Numbered from the stretch's first letter, positions 26,150 through 37,021 are shown. The stretch is DNA of 64,000 nt from Prauserella muralis (GCF_003202285.1 NZ_MASW01000005.1:682001-746000), one strand, 5' to 3'. The notes: a model not told the origin generated them from the sequence alone. Program-made: numbers and translations.

Positions 26150-26233
26150 TGACTCGCGGCCGGTGACCGGGCGCGGACACCGGAGTCCAGCCATTCTCCC
26201 ATGTCGGTGGCTCGCGCGTCCTGCGTAGCGTGA

Positions 26234-27685
<1,452 letters not shown>

Positions 27686-27795
27686 CCGGCACCGGGCCGG
27701 CCGCGGCACCGGCCCGCGACGTCCGGTCGGTACGGCCGGGTGGCGGACGCACCCCGCCACCCGGCCTCGCCGCGTCCGCCGCATCCCGGCCGCGG

Positions 27796-27815
27796 CGTAC
27801 GTCGGCGGACGTACG
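27796..27815. promoter_or_regulatory. 20-bp inverted repeat before the secreted hydrolase
   Basis: CGTACGTC-GGCG-GACGTACG has perfect 8-bp arms, 110 bp after ligM and 60 bp before the hydrolase start. It could be an operator for the hydrolase or the ligM terminator; arms containing GTACGTC resemble TetR-type sites. Confidence 0.5.
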
Positions 27816-27874
27816 AGCCGAAGCCGCGCCGGAACGGATTCCTCCGCCGCCCCACCGGGCCAGTATCGACGACC

Positions 27875-29221
27875 ATGTTGCTCACCGGAATCGTGGTCGC
27901 CGCGCTGGTCGTCTCCGGCGCCGCCGCCCCGCAGACGAACGACACCGACATCCACACGGGCGTGCTCGACGGCGCCCGCTACCGCGTGGAGGTGCCGCCC
28001 GACTGGAACGGCACCCTGCTGCTCTACCACCACGGCATCTACCCGAGGGACTACGTTCCCGAGCAGATCGAGCTGGCCAACAGACCCGAGGCCGCCGACC
28101 GGCTGCTGGACGAGGGTTACGCACTGGCCGCCTCGCTGTACTCCAAGCCGTACGGCTTCTCCGCGCGCCAGGCCGTACGGGACCAGACCGCGCTGCTCGG
28201 CTGGTTCGACCGCACCGTTGGCACGCCGGACCAGGTCGTGACGTGGGGCGCGTCCGGCGGCGCGCTCAACGCCGTGCTGCTGTCCGAGCACCTTCCGCGG
28301 CGCATCGACGGTGTGCTCGCGATGTGCGGGCCCGTCGCGGGTGGGCAGGCCCTGTTCACCCAGCTGCTCGACTACGGCTTCACCGTGCGGACGCTGCTCG
28401 CGCCGGAGCTGGAACTGGTGCGCATCGGCGATCCGGAGGCCAACGTCGCCGCCGCGCACCGGGTGCTCACCCGGGCGCTGGAGACCCCGCAGGGCCGCGC
28501 CCGGCTGGCACTCGCGGGAGCCCTGGGCGGCGTGCCCGGCTGGCAGCGGGCGTTGCAGCCACGATCGGCGGAGACCGCCGGGCAGATCCGCGAGCAGACG
28601 CGGTTCGTCCAGCTGGTGCTCGACGAGCTCATCTGGGGCGATCTGCGCACCGACCTGGAGGCCCAGGCGGGCGGCAACCCCACGGGCAACACCGGCGTCG
28701 ACTACCGGCGCCTGCTGCCCCGCACCAGCGAGCACCGGCTCGTCCGCGAGGCCTACCGGGAGGCGGCGCTCGACCTGTCCGCCGACCTCGACGCTCTCGC
28801 GGCGGCACCACGCATCGCCGAGGACCACGGCGCCGCCCGCTGGCTCGTCCGCCACGGCACACCCACCGGGCACGGCTCGATGCCGGTGGCGACCCTGCAC
28901 CCCGTCGGCGACGGCGTCGCCCCCGCGCACGAGCGCAGCTACGCCACGCGGGTGGAGCCTGCCCGGCTGCGGCAGCTCTACGTCGACCGCGGCGGCCACT
29001 GCCAGCACACCGCCGCCGAGGAGCTGACGGCACTGCGGGTGGTGCTGCGCCGCGTCGAGTCCGGCCGGTGGCCCGTCACCGCGCCCGCGGTGCTCGACGC
29101 GCAGGCCCGGCGGTACGGACCCGAGTACCACCGGCTCTACGACTGGCTCCACGACGAGGCCGGGGCCGCGGAGCCCGCCTTCACCCGCCACCACCCGCGC
29201 CCGCTGCCCCGCATGAGCTGA
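27875..29221 (+). CDS. Secreted alpha/beta-hydrolase
   Basis: 448 residues from ATG 27875, chosen because it gives a clear signal peptide (MLLTGIVVAALVVSGAAA, cut near residue 18); the ORF extends upstream without support. Mature protein: oxyanion region LLLYHHGIYPRDYVP, nucleophile elbow TWGASGGALNA, late histidine DRGGHCQHTAAEEL. An exported esterase/peptidase-like hydrolase of a family I cannot name. Located directly after ligM, it might liberate aromatic acids from plant esters, but it lacks the tannase/feruloyl-esterase signature, so this is speculation. Confidence 0.78.
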   Translation: MLLTGIVVAALVVSGAAAPQTNDTDIHTGVLDGARYRVEVPPDWNGTLLLYHHGIYPRDYVPEQIELANRPEAADRLLDEGYALAASLYSKPYGFSARQAVRDQTALLGWFDRTVGTPDQVVTWGASGGALNAVLLSEHLPRRIDGVLAMCGPVAGGQALFTQLLDYGFTVRTLLAPELELVRIGDPEANVAAAHRVLTRALETPQGRARLALAGALGGVPGWQRALQPRSAETAGQIREQTRFVQLVLDELIWGDLRTDLEAQAGGNPTGNTGVDYRRLLPRTSEHRLVREAYREAALDLSADLDALAAAPRIAEDHGAARWLVRHGTPTGHGSMPVATLHPVGDGVAPAHERSYATRVEPARLRQLYVDRGGHCQHTAAEELTALRVVLRRVESGRWPVTAPAVLDAQARRYGPEYHRLYDWLHDEAGAAEPAFTRHHPRPLPRMS

Positions 29222-29222
29222 G

Positions 29223-29828
29223 TCAGGCCGAGCCCAGCACCTGGTAACGCAGGTGGGTCACGCCCCGGCCCTCCAGCTGCCGGACCAGCCGCAGCTCGAC
29301 CGGGCCGGGAACCGCCTCGAACAGCCTGCGGCCCGCACCGAGCAGCACCGGCACGAGGTGGATCTCCAGCTCGTCGAGCTCGCCCGCCCGCAGGAGCGCC
29401 TGTGCCGCACCCGCGCCGTGCACCATGACGGCGCGGGTGCCTGCCGCGGCCCGCGCGTCGGCAGCACAGGCGGCGACGTCGGTGTAGAACCGCGCGCTGC
29501 CCGGCGGCACGTCGCCCTCGTCGACGTGGTGGGTCAGCACGTTGATCGGCACACCGTCGTGATGGTCGCCCTGCCACCGTCCGGCGAGCTCGAAGGTGCG
29601 CCGCCCGGAGATCAGGGCGCCCGTTGCCAGGGCCTCGGCGAACACCTGCCCGTTCGGGCCCGGTGACAGCCGGTCGTCCAGCCAGTTGAACAGCCTGCCA
29701 CCGCCCAGCCCCAGCTCCTGCCCTTTCCGGTCGTCCGGACCGGCGATGAAGCCGTCCAGCGACATCGACATGTACAGCCGGATGGGCGCGGTCGTCTCCT
29801 CTTCGGCATCCCTGGCCTTCGTCCCCAT
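29223..29828 (-). CDS. Dihydrofolate-reductase/RibD C-terminal family protein
   Basis: 201 residues from ATG 29828 (GAGAGGAAC upstream). RibD-C/DHFR-like fold: LYMSMSLDGFIAGPDD at the N-terminus, LISGRRTFELAG, VMVHGAGAAQALL and LDELEIHLVPVLLGAGRRLF. These YyaP/YwjB-like NADPH reductases are common in actinomycetes, mostly without known substrates; a true DHFR role is unlikely. It is divergent from the LuxR regulator, with a perfect inverted repeat between, so it is likely regulated by that protein. Confidence 0.85.
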   Translation of the reverse strand: MGTKARDAEEETTAPIRLYMSMSLDGFIAGPDDRKGQELGLGGGRLFNWLDDRLSPGPNGQVFAEALATGALISGRRTFELAGRWQGDHHDGVPINVLTHHVDEGDVPPGSARFYTDVAACAADARAAAGTRAVMVHGAGAAQALLRAGELDELEIHLVPVLLGAGRRLFEAVPGPVELRLVRQLEGRGVTHLRYQVLGSA

Positions 29829-29886
29829 GTCCGTTCCTCTCGTCGGCGTGTCCGGTCCAGCATGAGAGCGCACGCGGCGGGCCGGA

Positions 29887-29904
29887 ATCCCAGATTCCTG
29901 GGAT
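29887..29904. promoter_or_regulatory. Inverted repeat between DHFR-like and LuxR genes
   Basis: ATCCCAG-ATTC-CTGGGAT, perfect 7-bp arms, centred in the divergent promoter region. It is probably the binding site of the LuxR-type protein at 29936, controlling both directions. Confidence 0.55.
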
Positions 29905-29935
29905 GCAGGCGCGGTGCCCGGCGTACGCTCGGCGC

Positions 29936-31057
29936 GTGGGCAACGGGGCCGCGGCGCAGGCACGCGTTCGCGACGACATCGTGCGGCTTGTGCACCGGGG
30001 GCTGCCGGTGCCGGAGTTCGCGCGCGCGGTCGGCGACGCCCTCGGCAGGGCCGTGCCCGCCGAGGGCACCTGCCTGATGACGATCGATCCGGCGACGATG
30101 CTGCCCACCGCGGAGTTCGTCGAGAACGGCCTGCCTTCGGCCGCGATGCTGCGGCTCGTCGAGATCGAGGTGCGTGAGCCGGACTTCAACAAGTGGGCCC
30201 ACCTGGCTCGCGGGCGGCAGCTTGCGGCCAGCCTGAGCGAGGTCACCGAGGGCGAGCTCGACCGCAGCCTGCGCCACCGGGAGATCCGCGGGCCGGGTGG
30301 CTTCGCGGACGAGCTGCGGGTGACCCTCACGGGCGGAACCGGCACCTGGGGCGTGCTGACCGTGTTCCGGGAGGCCAGGCGCCCGCACTTCTCCCCCGCC
30401 GACGTGCGGTTCCTGGCGGAGACATCCGGACTGATCGCCGAGGGACTACGGCGCAACCTGCTGCTCGACTGCGCCCGGGCCGGCGACGACGAGGCCGGGC
30501 TGCTGGTGCTCGACGCCGACGACGGCATCAACATGGCCAACCAGGCGGCGGATCGGTGGCTCGCCGAGCTGGGCACCGGTGGCCGAGCGGGTGCCCGGCT
30601 GCCGCTGGTGGTTCCCGCCGTGGCCCGCCAGGCCCGCGCCCTGTCCGGCCCGGCGACGGACGCGGCGGCCGGGGCGGCCGGATCCCGGCAGGCCAGGGCA
30701 AGGGTGCGCACCCGGACCGGTCAGTGGCTGGTCGTGCGCGGTTCGCTGCTGGGCGAGGGCCCGGACGCCCCGGTCGCGGTGCTGCTCGAAGCGGCTCGCC
30801 GGGCGGAGCTGGCGCCCCTGCTGGCCGATGCCTACGGCCTCACCGGCAGCGAGCGCCGGGTCACCGAGCTGGTGGCGCAGGGGTTGTCCACCACGCAGAT
30901 CGCGGGCAGGTTGCGGGTGTCCTCCTACACCGTGCAGGACCATCTCAAGTCCGTTTTCGCCAAGTCCGGCACCGGTTCCCGCGGCGACCTGGTCGCCCGG
31001 CTGTTCTTCGACCACTACGCCGCCGCCCTCACCTCCGAGTCCGGACCGGGCTCCTGA
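29936..31057 (+). CDS. LuxR-type regulator with N-terminal sensor region
   Basis: 373 residues from GTG 29936; ATG 29903 is in frame but overlaps the inverted repeat. Neither start has a good ribosome site. The N-terminal ~270 residues look GAF-like (TCLMTIDPATMLPTAEFVENG; FSPADVRFLAETSGLIAEGL). The C-terminal helix-turn-helix is LTGSERRVTELVAQGLSTTQ and SSYTVQDHLKSVFAKSG, and lies at the very end as in GerE-family proteins. No receiver domain. Likely controls the divergent reductase; the ligand is unknown. Confidence 0.85.
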   Translation: MGNGAAAQARVRDDIVRLVHRGLPVPEFARAVGDALGRAVPAEGTCLMTIDPATMLPTAEFVENGLPSAAMLRLVEIEVREPDFNKWAHLARGRQLAASLSEVTEGELDRSLRHREIRGPGGFADELRVTLTGGTGTWGVLTVFREARRPHFSPADVRFLAETSGLIAEGLRRNLLLDCARAGDDEAGLLVLDADDGINMANQAADRWLAELGTGGRAGARLPLVVPAVARQARALSGPATDAAAGAAGSRQARARVRTRTGQWLVVRGSLLGEGPDAPVAVLLEAARRAELAPLLADAYGLTGSERRVTELVAQGLSTTQIAGRLRVSSYTVQDHLKSVFAKSGTGSRGDLVARLFFDHYAAALTSESGPGS

Positions 31058-31071
31058 TCGCCCGGCCCGGT
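31045..31071. terminator. Possible terminator between convergent genes
   Basis: ACCGGGC (31045-31051) pairs with GCCCGGT (31065-31071) across a 13-nt loop that holds the regulator's stop codon. Modest stability; position between convergent luxR and the ABC permease supports the call. Confidence 0.4.
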
Positions 31072-31076
31072 GGCGT

Positions 31077-32018
31077 TCAGCGGTGCAGGCGCGGGTCGAG
31101 GAAGTCGCGCAGCGCGTCGCCGAGCAGGTTGAACGCGAACACCGCCAGCGACAGCACCACCCCGGGCGCGATCACCATCCACGGCGCCATCTCCACGTAC
31201 CGCACGCCCTCGGAGAGCATCAGGCCCCACGACGGGGTCGGCGGCGGTGTGCCGATGCCGAGGAAGCTCAGCGCCGACTCGGCGATGATCACTCCCGCGA
31301 ACAGCAGCGAGGCCATCGTCAGCAGCGGCGCCATCATGTTCGGCAGCACGTGCCGGGTCATGATCCGCAGTGCGCCCGCACCCGTGGCTCTGGCGGCCTC
31401 GATGTAGGGCTCCTCCTTGATGCGCAGGGTCTCCGCACGGGCCACGCGGTTGAACGACGGCGTGATGACGATGACCAGCGCGATGATCGTGCCGTGGATG
31501 GACGGCGTCAGCACCACGGCCATGAACAGCAACAGCACCAGCGGCGGCACCGACTGGATGGTGTCCATGACCCGCTGGATGAGCAGGTCCCTCGTCCTGC
31601 CGAGGTAGCCGGACACGACGCCGAACACGGTGCCGAGGACGAGGCTGATCGCCGTCGTCAGCACCGCGATGAGCATCGAGGATCGTGCGCCGTAGATGAG
31701 CCTGCTCAGCACGTCGCGCCCCAGGTCGTCGGTGCCGAGCAGAAACTGCGCCGACGGTCCCTCCGTGATCCTGGTGCGGTTCTGCAGCAGGGGATCGTGC
31801 GGCGCCACCAGCGGGGCAAAGACGGCGACGAGCACGACGAGCGCGATGAGCACGAGACTGACCGCGCCCAGCGGCTCGGTGCGCAGGAACCGGGTGAACC
31901 CGGCCCGCCATTCGGCCAGGCTCCTCCGCCGCGCCGGCGGTGCGGCGGCCGGGCGGTCCGGCGGCTCCGGGGACGCCTGTCCGTCGTGCCGGGCGCCCGT
32001 GCTGACGTCGCTGCTCAT
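31077..32018 (-). CDS. Peptide/nickel-type ABC transporter permease (DppC-like)
   Basis: 313 residues from ATG 32018 (GGGAGG upstream; ATGA overlap with the preceding permease gene). Long Pro/Ala-rich cytoplasmic N-terminus, then about six membrane helices. DppC landmarks: PLVAPHDPLLQNR, FLLGTDDLGRDVLSRLIYGAR and the EAA loop EEPYIEAARATGAGALRIM. Last gene of a five-gene importer operon. Confidence 0.92.
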   Translation of the reverse strand: MSSDVSTGARHDGQASPEPPDRPAAAPPARRRSLAEWRAGFTRFLRTEPLGAVSLVLIALVVLVAVFAPLVAPHDPLLQNRTRITEGPSAQFLLGTDDLGRDVLSRLIYGARSSMLIAVLTTAISLVLGTVFGVVSGYLGRTRDLLIQRVMDTIQSVPPLVLLLFMAVVLTPSIHGTIIALVIVITPSFNRVARAETLRIKEEPYIEAARATGAGALRIMTRHVLPNMMAPLLTMASLLFAGVIIAESALSFLGIGTPPPTPSWGLMLSEGVRYVEMAPWMVIAPGVVLSLAVFAFNLLGDALRDFLDPRLHR

Positions 32019-32977
32019 GTGCCTGCCTCCCGTGCGGCGCGGATCCGCGGGTCGATGAGGGCGTACAGAACGTCGATGATGATCATCGTGATCACGAACA
32101 GCCCGGCGTAGAAGATGGTGCAGGCGATCACGACGGGATAGTCGCGATCCAGCACCGACTGGTAGATGAGCTGGCCGGTGCCGGGCAGCGAGAACATCTG
32201 TTCCAGGATCACCGTGCCGCCCAGGATCGTGCCGAGGTTGACGCCCAGCAGCGTGAGCACCGAGATCACCGAGTTGCGCAGTGCGTGCTTGTACAGCACC
32301 AGGCGCTCGGAGGCGCCCTTCGCCCGCACGGTGCGGATGAACTGCGACCCGAGGTTCTCCAGCAGCGACGACCGGGTCATCCGGGTGGTGCCTGCCACGG
32401 CCGAGGTGCCGAGCGCGATCGCGGGCAGTGCCATCTGCTGGGCCCACGACGCGAAGTCCTCGGTCGGTCCGACGTAGACGAACGGGGGCGACCACGCGAA
32501 CCACAGGCCCAGAACGGTCAGCAACAGCAGGCCCACGACGTAGTTGGGCACCGAGAGCCCGGCCACCGCGACGCCGCGGATCGCGGAGTCGCTCCTGGTT
32601 CCGCGGCGCACGGCGGCGAGGATGCCGAGCGCCACGCCGAGGGCCGTGCCCACGGCGAGGGCGAGGCCGCCGAGCTGCAGCGTCACCGGGATGCGGTCGA
32701 GGAACAGCTGCATCACCGGCTCGTCGGTGTAGAACGAGCGACCGAAGTCGCCCTGCAGTGCGCCGCCGAGGAAGCTGAACAGCTGCTCGTGCACCGGCCG
32801 GTCGATCCCGAGCTCGGCCCGCAGCTCGGCGGCCTGCTCCTCGGAGGCGCCCGTGTCGGCGAGCATGAGGTCGACCGCGTCGCTCGGGATGAACGTCATG
32901 GCGACGAACACGAACACGGTGACCAGGAACAGCACGATGAGCCCGTAGCCGAGCCTGCGCACGACGTACCGGATCAC
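32015..32977 (-). CDS. Peptide/nickel-type ABC transporter permease (DppB-like)
   Basis: 320 residues, with GTG 32977 overlapping the upstream ATPase stop (GTGA). N-terminal VVRRLGYGLIVLFLVTVFVF, then a large outside loop (DRPVHEQLFSFLGGALQGDF), five further helices and the coupling loop FIRTVRAKGASERLVLYKHA. It forms the channel with the DppC-like subunit. Confidence 0.92.
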   Translation of the reverse strand: MIRYVVRRLGYGLIVLFLVTVFVFVAMTFIPSDAVDLMLADTGASEEQAAELRAELGIDRPVHEQLFSFLGGALQGDFGRSFYTDEPVMQLFLDRIPVTLQLGGLALAVGTALGVALGILAAVRRGTRSDSAIRGVAVAGLSVPNYVVGLLLLTVLGLWFAWSPPFVYVGPTEDFASWAQQMALPAIALGTSAVAGTTRMTRSSLLENLGSQFIRTVRAKGASERLVLYKHALRNSVISVLTLLGVNLGTILGGTVILEQMFSLPGTGQLIYQSVLDRDYPVVIACTIFYAGLFVITMIIIDVLYALIDPRIRAAREAGT

Positions 32978-34005
32978 GACGGACCTCCCTCACTCGTGTC
33001 GTCGAGCAGGTGGCAGGCCGCCGCCCGCCCGGTGGCGGGACTGGTCCGCAACCGGGGCGCCTCCGCCGTGCACCGCTCGAACGCGAACGGGCAGCGGGTG
33101 TGGAAGCGGCACCCGCTCGGGGGTGCGCTGGGACTGGGCACCTCGCCTCGTGCCACGGCCCGGTCCTTCGCCTTGGCCGTGGCCGGGTCGTGGCCCGGGA
33201 TGGCCGCCAGCAGCAGTTGCGTGTACGGGTGCCGCGGGTCGGCGAACACGGCGTCGCTGTCGCCGCGTTCCACGATCTCCCCCATGTACATGACGCACAG
33301 CTCGTCGGCCATGTAGCGCACGACGTTGAGGTCGTGGGCGATGAACAGATAGGACAGTCCGAGCTCGCGCTGCAGCCGCTTCAGCAGGTTCAGAATCTGC
33401 GCCTGCACCGACACGTCGAGCGCGGAGACCGACTCGTCGCAGAAGATCACGTCCGGGTTCGTGGCCAGCGCCCTGGCGATGCCGATGCGCTGCGCCTGCC
33501 CGCCGGAGAACTGGTGCGGGAACCGGTACAGATCGCGGCCGGAGAGGCCGACCGTCTCCAGCAGCTCCGTCACGCGCGCCGTGCGCGCCCTGCCCCGTGA
33601 GACTCCGTGCACCTCCAGCGGCTCGCCCACGATGTCGAACACCGTCATGCGCGGGTTCAGCGAGCCGTACGGATCCTGGAACACCATCTGCATCCGGCTG
33701 CGCAGCGCCTTGAGCTCCCGGCCGCGTGTGGCCAGCAGATCCGCGCCGTCGAAGAGCACCTGTCCCGATGTCGGTTCGACGAGCCGGTTGGCCAGTCGCG
33801 CCGTGGTCGACTTGCCCGATCCGGACTCGCCGACCAGACCCACCGTGCGGCCGCGCGGGATGCGGAACGACACGCCGTCGACGGCGCGCACGACACCGGC
33901 GCCCCTGCCGAACGCTCCCCTCCGGACCGGGTAGTGCTTGACCAGGTCGCGCACTTCGAGGATGGGCGTCTCCTGCCCCGTCTCCACGGTCGGCTCAGCT
34001 GACAC
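32974..34005 (-). CDS. Oligopeptide-type ABC transporter ATPase (DppF-like)
   Basis: 343 residues from GTG 34005, overlapping the upstream ATPase gene by 11 bp. Walker A GESGSGKS, Q-loop FQDPYGSLNPRMTV, signature FSGGQAQRIGIARAL, Walker B VIFCDESVSALDV, and the oligopeptide-transporter C-terminal cysteine region GCRFHTRCPFAFERC. ATP hydrolysis at the inner face drives uptake. Confidence 0.92.
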   Translation of the reverse strand: MSAEPTVETGQETPILEVRDLVKHYPVRRGAFGRGAGVVRAVDGVSFRIPRGRTVGLVGESGSGKSTTARLANRLVEPTSGQVLFDGADLLATRGRELKALRSRMQMVFQDPYGSLNPRMTVFDIVGEPLEVHGVSRGRARTARVTELLETVGLSGRDLYRFPHQFSGGQAQRIGIARALATNPDVIFCDESVSALDVSVQAQILNLLKRLQRELGLSYLFIAHDLNVVRYMADELCVMYMGEIVERGDSDAVFADPRHPYTQLLLAAIPGHDPATAKAKDRAVARGEVPSPSAPPSGCRFHTRCPFAFERCTAEAPRLRTSPATGRAAACHLLDDTSEGGPS

Positions 34006-35092
34006 CTGTGGCTCCTGACTGGATCGAGCCCGCACCGTGGCGGGCGGAGCGGTCGGCACTGCCGGTGCTCTCGGTGCTCTCGGTGCTGTCGGTGCTCTCG
34101 GCGGGCAGCAGCCCGCCGTCCGGTTGCAGGTGCAGCCAGCATCGGCTGTCCCGCTGCCCCGGCAGCGCGGCCAGTGGCGGCTCCTCGCGCACACACCGGT
34201 CGAGGACCCGCGGGCAGCGCGGGTGGAACCGGCAGCCGGACGGCGTGTCCAGCAGGCTCGGCACCGATCCGCGGATGGCGGGCATGAGCGTGTCCCGGCT
34301 GATGTCCGGGCTCGGGATCGAGCGCAGCAGCGCGAGCGTGTACGGGTTCTGCGGCTCGCGCAGCACCTGCTCCACGGTGCCCTGCTCTACGACCTTGCCC
34401 GCGTACATCACCACGACACGGTCGGCCATCTCGGCGACGACGCCCATGTCGTGGGTGATGAACAGCAGTGCGGTGCCGTGGTCGGCCTGCAGGGTCCGCA
34501 TCAGCCGCAGAATCTGGGCCTCCACCGTCACGTCGAGGGCGGTGGTGGGCTCGTCGGCGATGAGCAGCGCCGGGTTGCAGGACAGGGCGATCGCGATCAC
34601 GACACGCTGCTGCTGCCCGCCGGAGAGCTCGTGCGGGTACGAGCGGGCCCGCCGCTCCGGGTCGGGCAGGCCCACCTCCCTCAGCAACTCGACGGCGCGA
34701 GCCCTGGCCTCGGCCGCGGAGACGTCGCGATGGATGCGGATCGCCTCGGCGACCTGGTTGCCCACCGTGTAGAGCGGATCGAGCGCGGCCATCGGGTTCT
34801 GGAAGACCATCGCGATCTCCTCGCCCCGGATCTGGCGCATCCGCCTCGGCTCGGCGGCGGTGAGATCCTCACCGCGAAACCGGATCGACCCGGACTCGAT
34901 GCTGCCCGAGTTCAGCAATCCCATCACGGACAGTGCCGTGACGCTCTTGCCGGAGCCCGACTCGCCCACGATCGCGACGGTCTCGCCCTCGGCCACGGTG
35001 AACGACATGTCACTGACCGCCTCGACACGCCCGTGGCGGGTCGGGAACCGGACGCGCAGGTTGCTGACCTCGAGCAGCGGTGACCCATGCAC
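33995..35092 (-). CDS. Oligopeptide-type ABC transporter ATPase (DppD-like)
   Basis: 365 residues from GTG 35092, after GAGGAGGAAG. Walker A GESGSGKS, signature LSGGQQQRVVIAIAL, Walker B LLIADEPTTALDV, and cysteines in GCRFHPRCPRVLDRC. The C-terminal tail after residue ~330 is low-complexity (ESTDSTESTEST), produced by a 9-bp tandem repeat, and is unlikely to be functional. Partner of the adjacent ATPase. Confidence 0.92.
   Translation of the reverse strand: MHGSPLLEVSNLRVRFPTRHGRVEAVSDMSFTVAEGETVAIVGESGSGKSVTALSVMGLLNSGSIESGSIRFRGEDLTAAEPRRMRQIRGEEIAMVFQNPMAALDPLYTVGNQVAEAIRIHRDVSAAEARARAVELLREVGLPDPERRARSYPHELSGGQQQRVVIAIALSCNPALLIADEPTTALDVTVEAQILRLMRTLQADHGTALLFITHDMGVVAEMADRVVVMYAGKVVEQGTVEQVLREPQNPYTLALLRSIPSPDISRDTLMPAIRGSVPSLLDTPSGCRFHPRCPRVLDRCVREEPPLAALPGQRDSRCWLHLQPDGGLLPAESTDSTESTESTGSADRSARHGAGSIQSGATGVS
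34064..34099. repeat. 9-bp tandem repeat inside the DppD-like gene
   Basis: Four units of GGTGCTCTC (one with a single substitution) encode the Ser/Thr/Glu-rich tail of the ATPase on the minus strand. Because the unit is a multiple of three, copy-number change would alter tail length without shifting the frame. Confidence 0.75.
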
Positions 35093-35160
35093 GCTGGCTT
35101 CCTCCTCTGGAGTCTGTCCGGACAAACGCACCGGACGGAAGGGAGATCGCTGGGTGAGTG

Positions 35161-36762
35161 CTACTCGGTGACCCACACGTCGGCGTAGGTGCGGCCGCGG
35201 TAGATCGGCGACTGGTGGTAGTTCTGCACCCGGCCACTCGCCACCCAGTACTGGTAGTACTGGATCGGCAGGATCGACGCGGCGATCTCGGTCTCCATGT
35301 GTTCCTGGAAGTCGCGGTACAGCTCGTTGCGTGCCTTGTCGTCGAGGGTCCGGCGCGACTCGGCGATCAGCCTGTCGACCTTCGGATCGCTGATGGCCGC
35401 GTAGTTCTCGGCGGAGCCGGTGCGGTAGTCCTGGATCGTCTGGTCCGGGAAGATGACGGCCCTGGCGGCCTTGCTGAGCCCGAACTGGTGGTTGCGGCGG
35501 CGGTCGATGGCGGTGCCCGGGTCGAGAATCTGGATCTCGGCGTCGATGCCGACCTTCTTCAGGTCGGCCACGATCCACTCGCCCTCGCGGACGTCGGCGT
35601 CGCTGAGCTGCTGCACCAGCAGGGTCGTCGAGAAACCGTTCGGGTAGCCGGCCTCGGCGAGCAGCTCGCGGGCCCGCTGCGGATCGTACGGCCGCAGCTG
35701 TTTCACCTCGTTGCCGGTGAGCGCCGCATCGCTGATCTCCGGACGCAGCAACGAGGTGTAGTTGAACTTGCCGCGAGTGGTCTTGCCCATGCCCTCCCAG
35801 TCGACGGCCATCATCACGGCGCGGCGCACGCGGACGTCGTCGAACGGCTTCTGGGTGGTGTTGATGTCGAAGCTCACGAAGTTGGACGGCTGTTCGATGA
35901 CGGAGTAGTCCTCGTTGCCGCGGAAGGTGTTGTCCACCACGTCGTAGGGCTGGCCGCCGATGTCGAGCCTGCCGCTGCGCAGAGCGGCGGTGACGGCCGC
36001 CGAGTCGCTGATGATCGGCATCCGGATCTCGTCGAGGTAGGGCTTGCCCTCCTCGTAGTAGTCCGGGTTGCGTTTGAGCACCCATTCCACGTCGGGCCGG
36101 TGGCTGTCCACCATGAACGGCCCCGTGCCGATCGCCTTCTTCGCCATGTCGAACTCGCCCTCGACACCCTCGCGGGGCAGGATGACGTTGAAGTGATGCG
36201 CCATGTACTCGAGGAACGGTGCGTACGGGTGGCGCAGCGTGAACACGACGCGGTGGTCGCCGTCGGCCTTGATGCTTTCGATGGGCTCGGCCATCCACTT
36301 GTGCGTGGAGTCGCTCTCCTTGAGCCCCTCGAACGTCGCCACGACGTCGTCCGCGGTGAACGGCCTTCCGTTGACCGGCGCGATGTTCTGCCATGTGACG
36401 TCGTCGCGCAGGGTGAACGTGTAGGTCAGGCCGTCCTCGGAGACCTCCCAGTCGGTGGCCAGGTCGGGGATGAGTTCGACCCCGTCGACGCCCTCGCTGA
36501 CCTTCAGATCCACCAGCTTGCTGTACACCGTGCCGGACAGGATCTGCATCAGGGACGGGTCGTCGCTGACGAGGAAGTTGATGCCCCGGCTGGGCTCGAA
36601 CGGCTGCTGGACGATGATGCTGCCGCCCTGACGTGGCTGGCCAGGAGCGCCCCCGCCCGAGTCGGCGTCGCCGCCGCCGCAGCTCGCGAGAAGCAGGCCG
36701 GCGCAGAGCAACGCGGTCACCCGCGACAACGCCTTGGTCCGCGGCACACTCCATTGTGGCAT
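35161..36762 (-). CDS. ABC transporter substrate-binding lipoprotein (SBP family 5)
   Basis: 533 residues from ATG 36762 (a GTG at 36774 is also possible). Signal with lipobox LLASC, then the family 5 fold: SEDGLTYTFTLRDDVTWQN, RPFTADDVVATFEGL, FMVDSHRPDVEWVLKRNPDYY, RRAVMMAVDWEGM. Binds peptides, nickel chelates, sugars or aromatic acids in various members; the ligand cannot be read here. First gene of the importer operon. The shared decamer TTTGACGTAG is 260 bp upstream, hinting at an aromatic-related ligand. Confidence 0.9.
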   Translation of the reverse strand: MPQWSVPRTKALSRVTALLCAGLLLASCGGGDADSGGGAPGQPRQGGSIIVQQPFEPSRGINFLVSDDPSLMQILSGTVYSKLVDLKVSEGVDGVELIPDLATDWEVSEDGLTYTFTLRDDVTWQNIAPVNGRPFTADDVVATFEGLKESDSTHKWMAEPIESIKADGDHRVVFTLRHPYAPFLEYMAHHFNVILPREGVEGEFDMAKKAIGTGPFMVDSHRPDVEWVLKRNPDYYEEGKPYLDEIRMPIISDSAAVTAALRSGRLDIGGQPYDVVDNTFRGNEDYSVIEQPSNFVSFDINTTQKPFDDVRVRRAVMMAVDWEGMGKTTRGKFNYTSLLRPEISDAALTGNEVKQLRPYDPQRARELLAEAGYPNGFSTTLLVQQLSDADVREGEWIVADLKKVGIDAEIQILDPGTAIDRRRNHQFGLSKAARAVIFPDQTIQDYRTGSAENYAAISDPKVDRLIAESRRTLDDKARNELYRDFQEHMETEIAASILPIQYYQYWVASGRVQNYHQSPIYRGRTYADVWVTE

Positions 36763-37021
36763 TTGAGGACTCACTCTCCTATCCCCGGAATACATCGCAC
36801 TGGGTCCGTTTGCGGGGAACGTGGTTGAGGATGTGGTGAGAACCACCATGCGCCAACGAATGCGAGCGCGCAGCAAGCGGGCCAACCTTCGTTACCATAC
36901 CGTGACAATCAGTTCCGCACACTATCCTAAGTAGACTGGATGAGTGTGTTTGCCTTGGCCAGAGCCGACACGACGGACGTCGAGCTTCCCGGCGTCCGGT
37001 CGTCCCTTGACGCCCGAGTCT

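Noticed and set aside
27740-27874. Longer N-terminus for the secreted hydrolase
   Set aside because: The extension is Arg/Pro-rich, spans the inverted repeat, and would bury a clear signal peptide.
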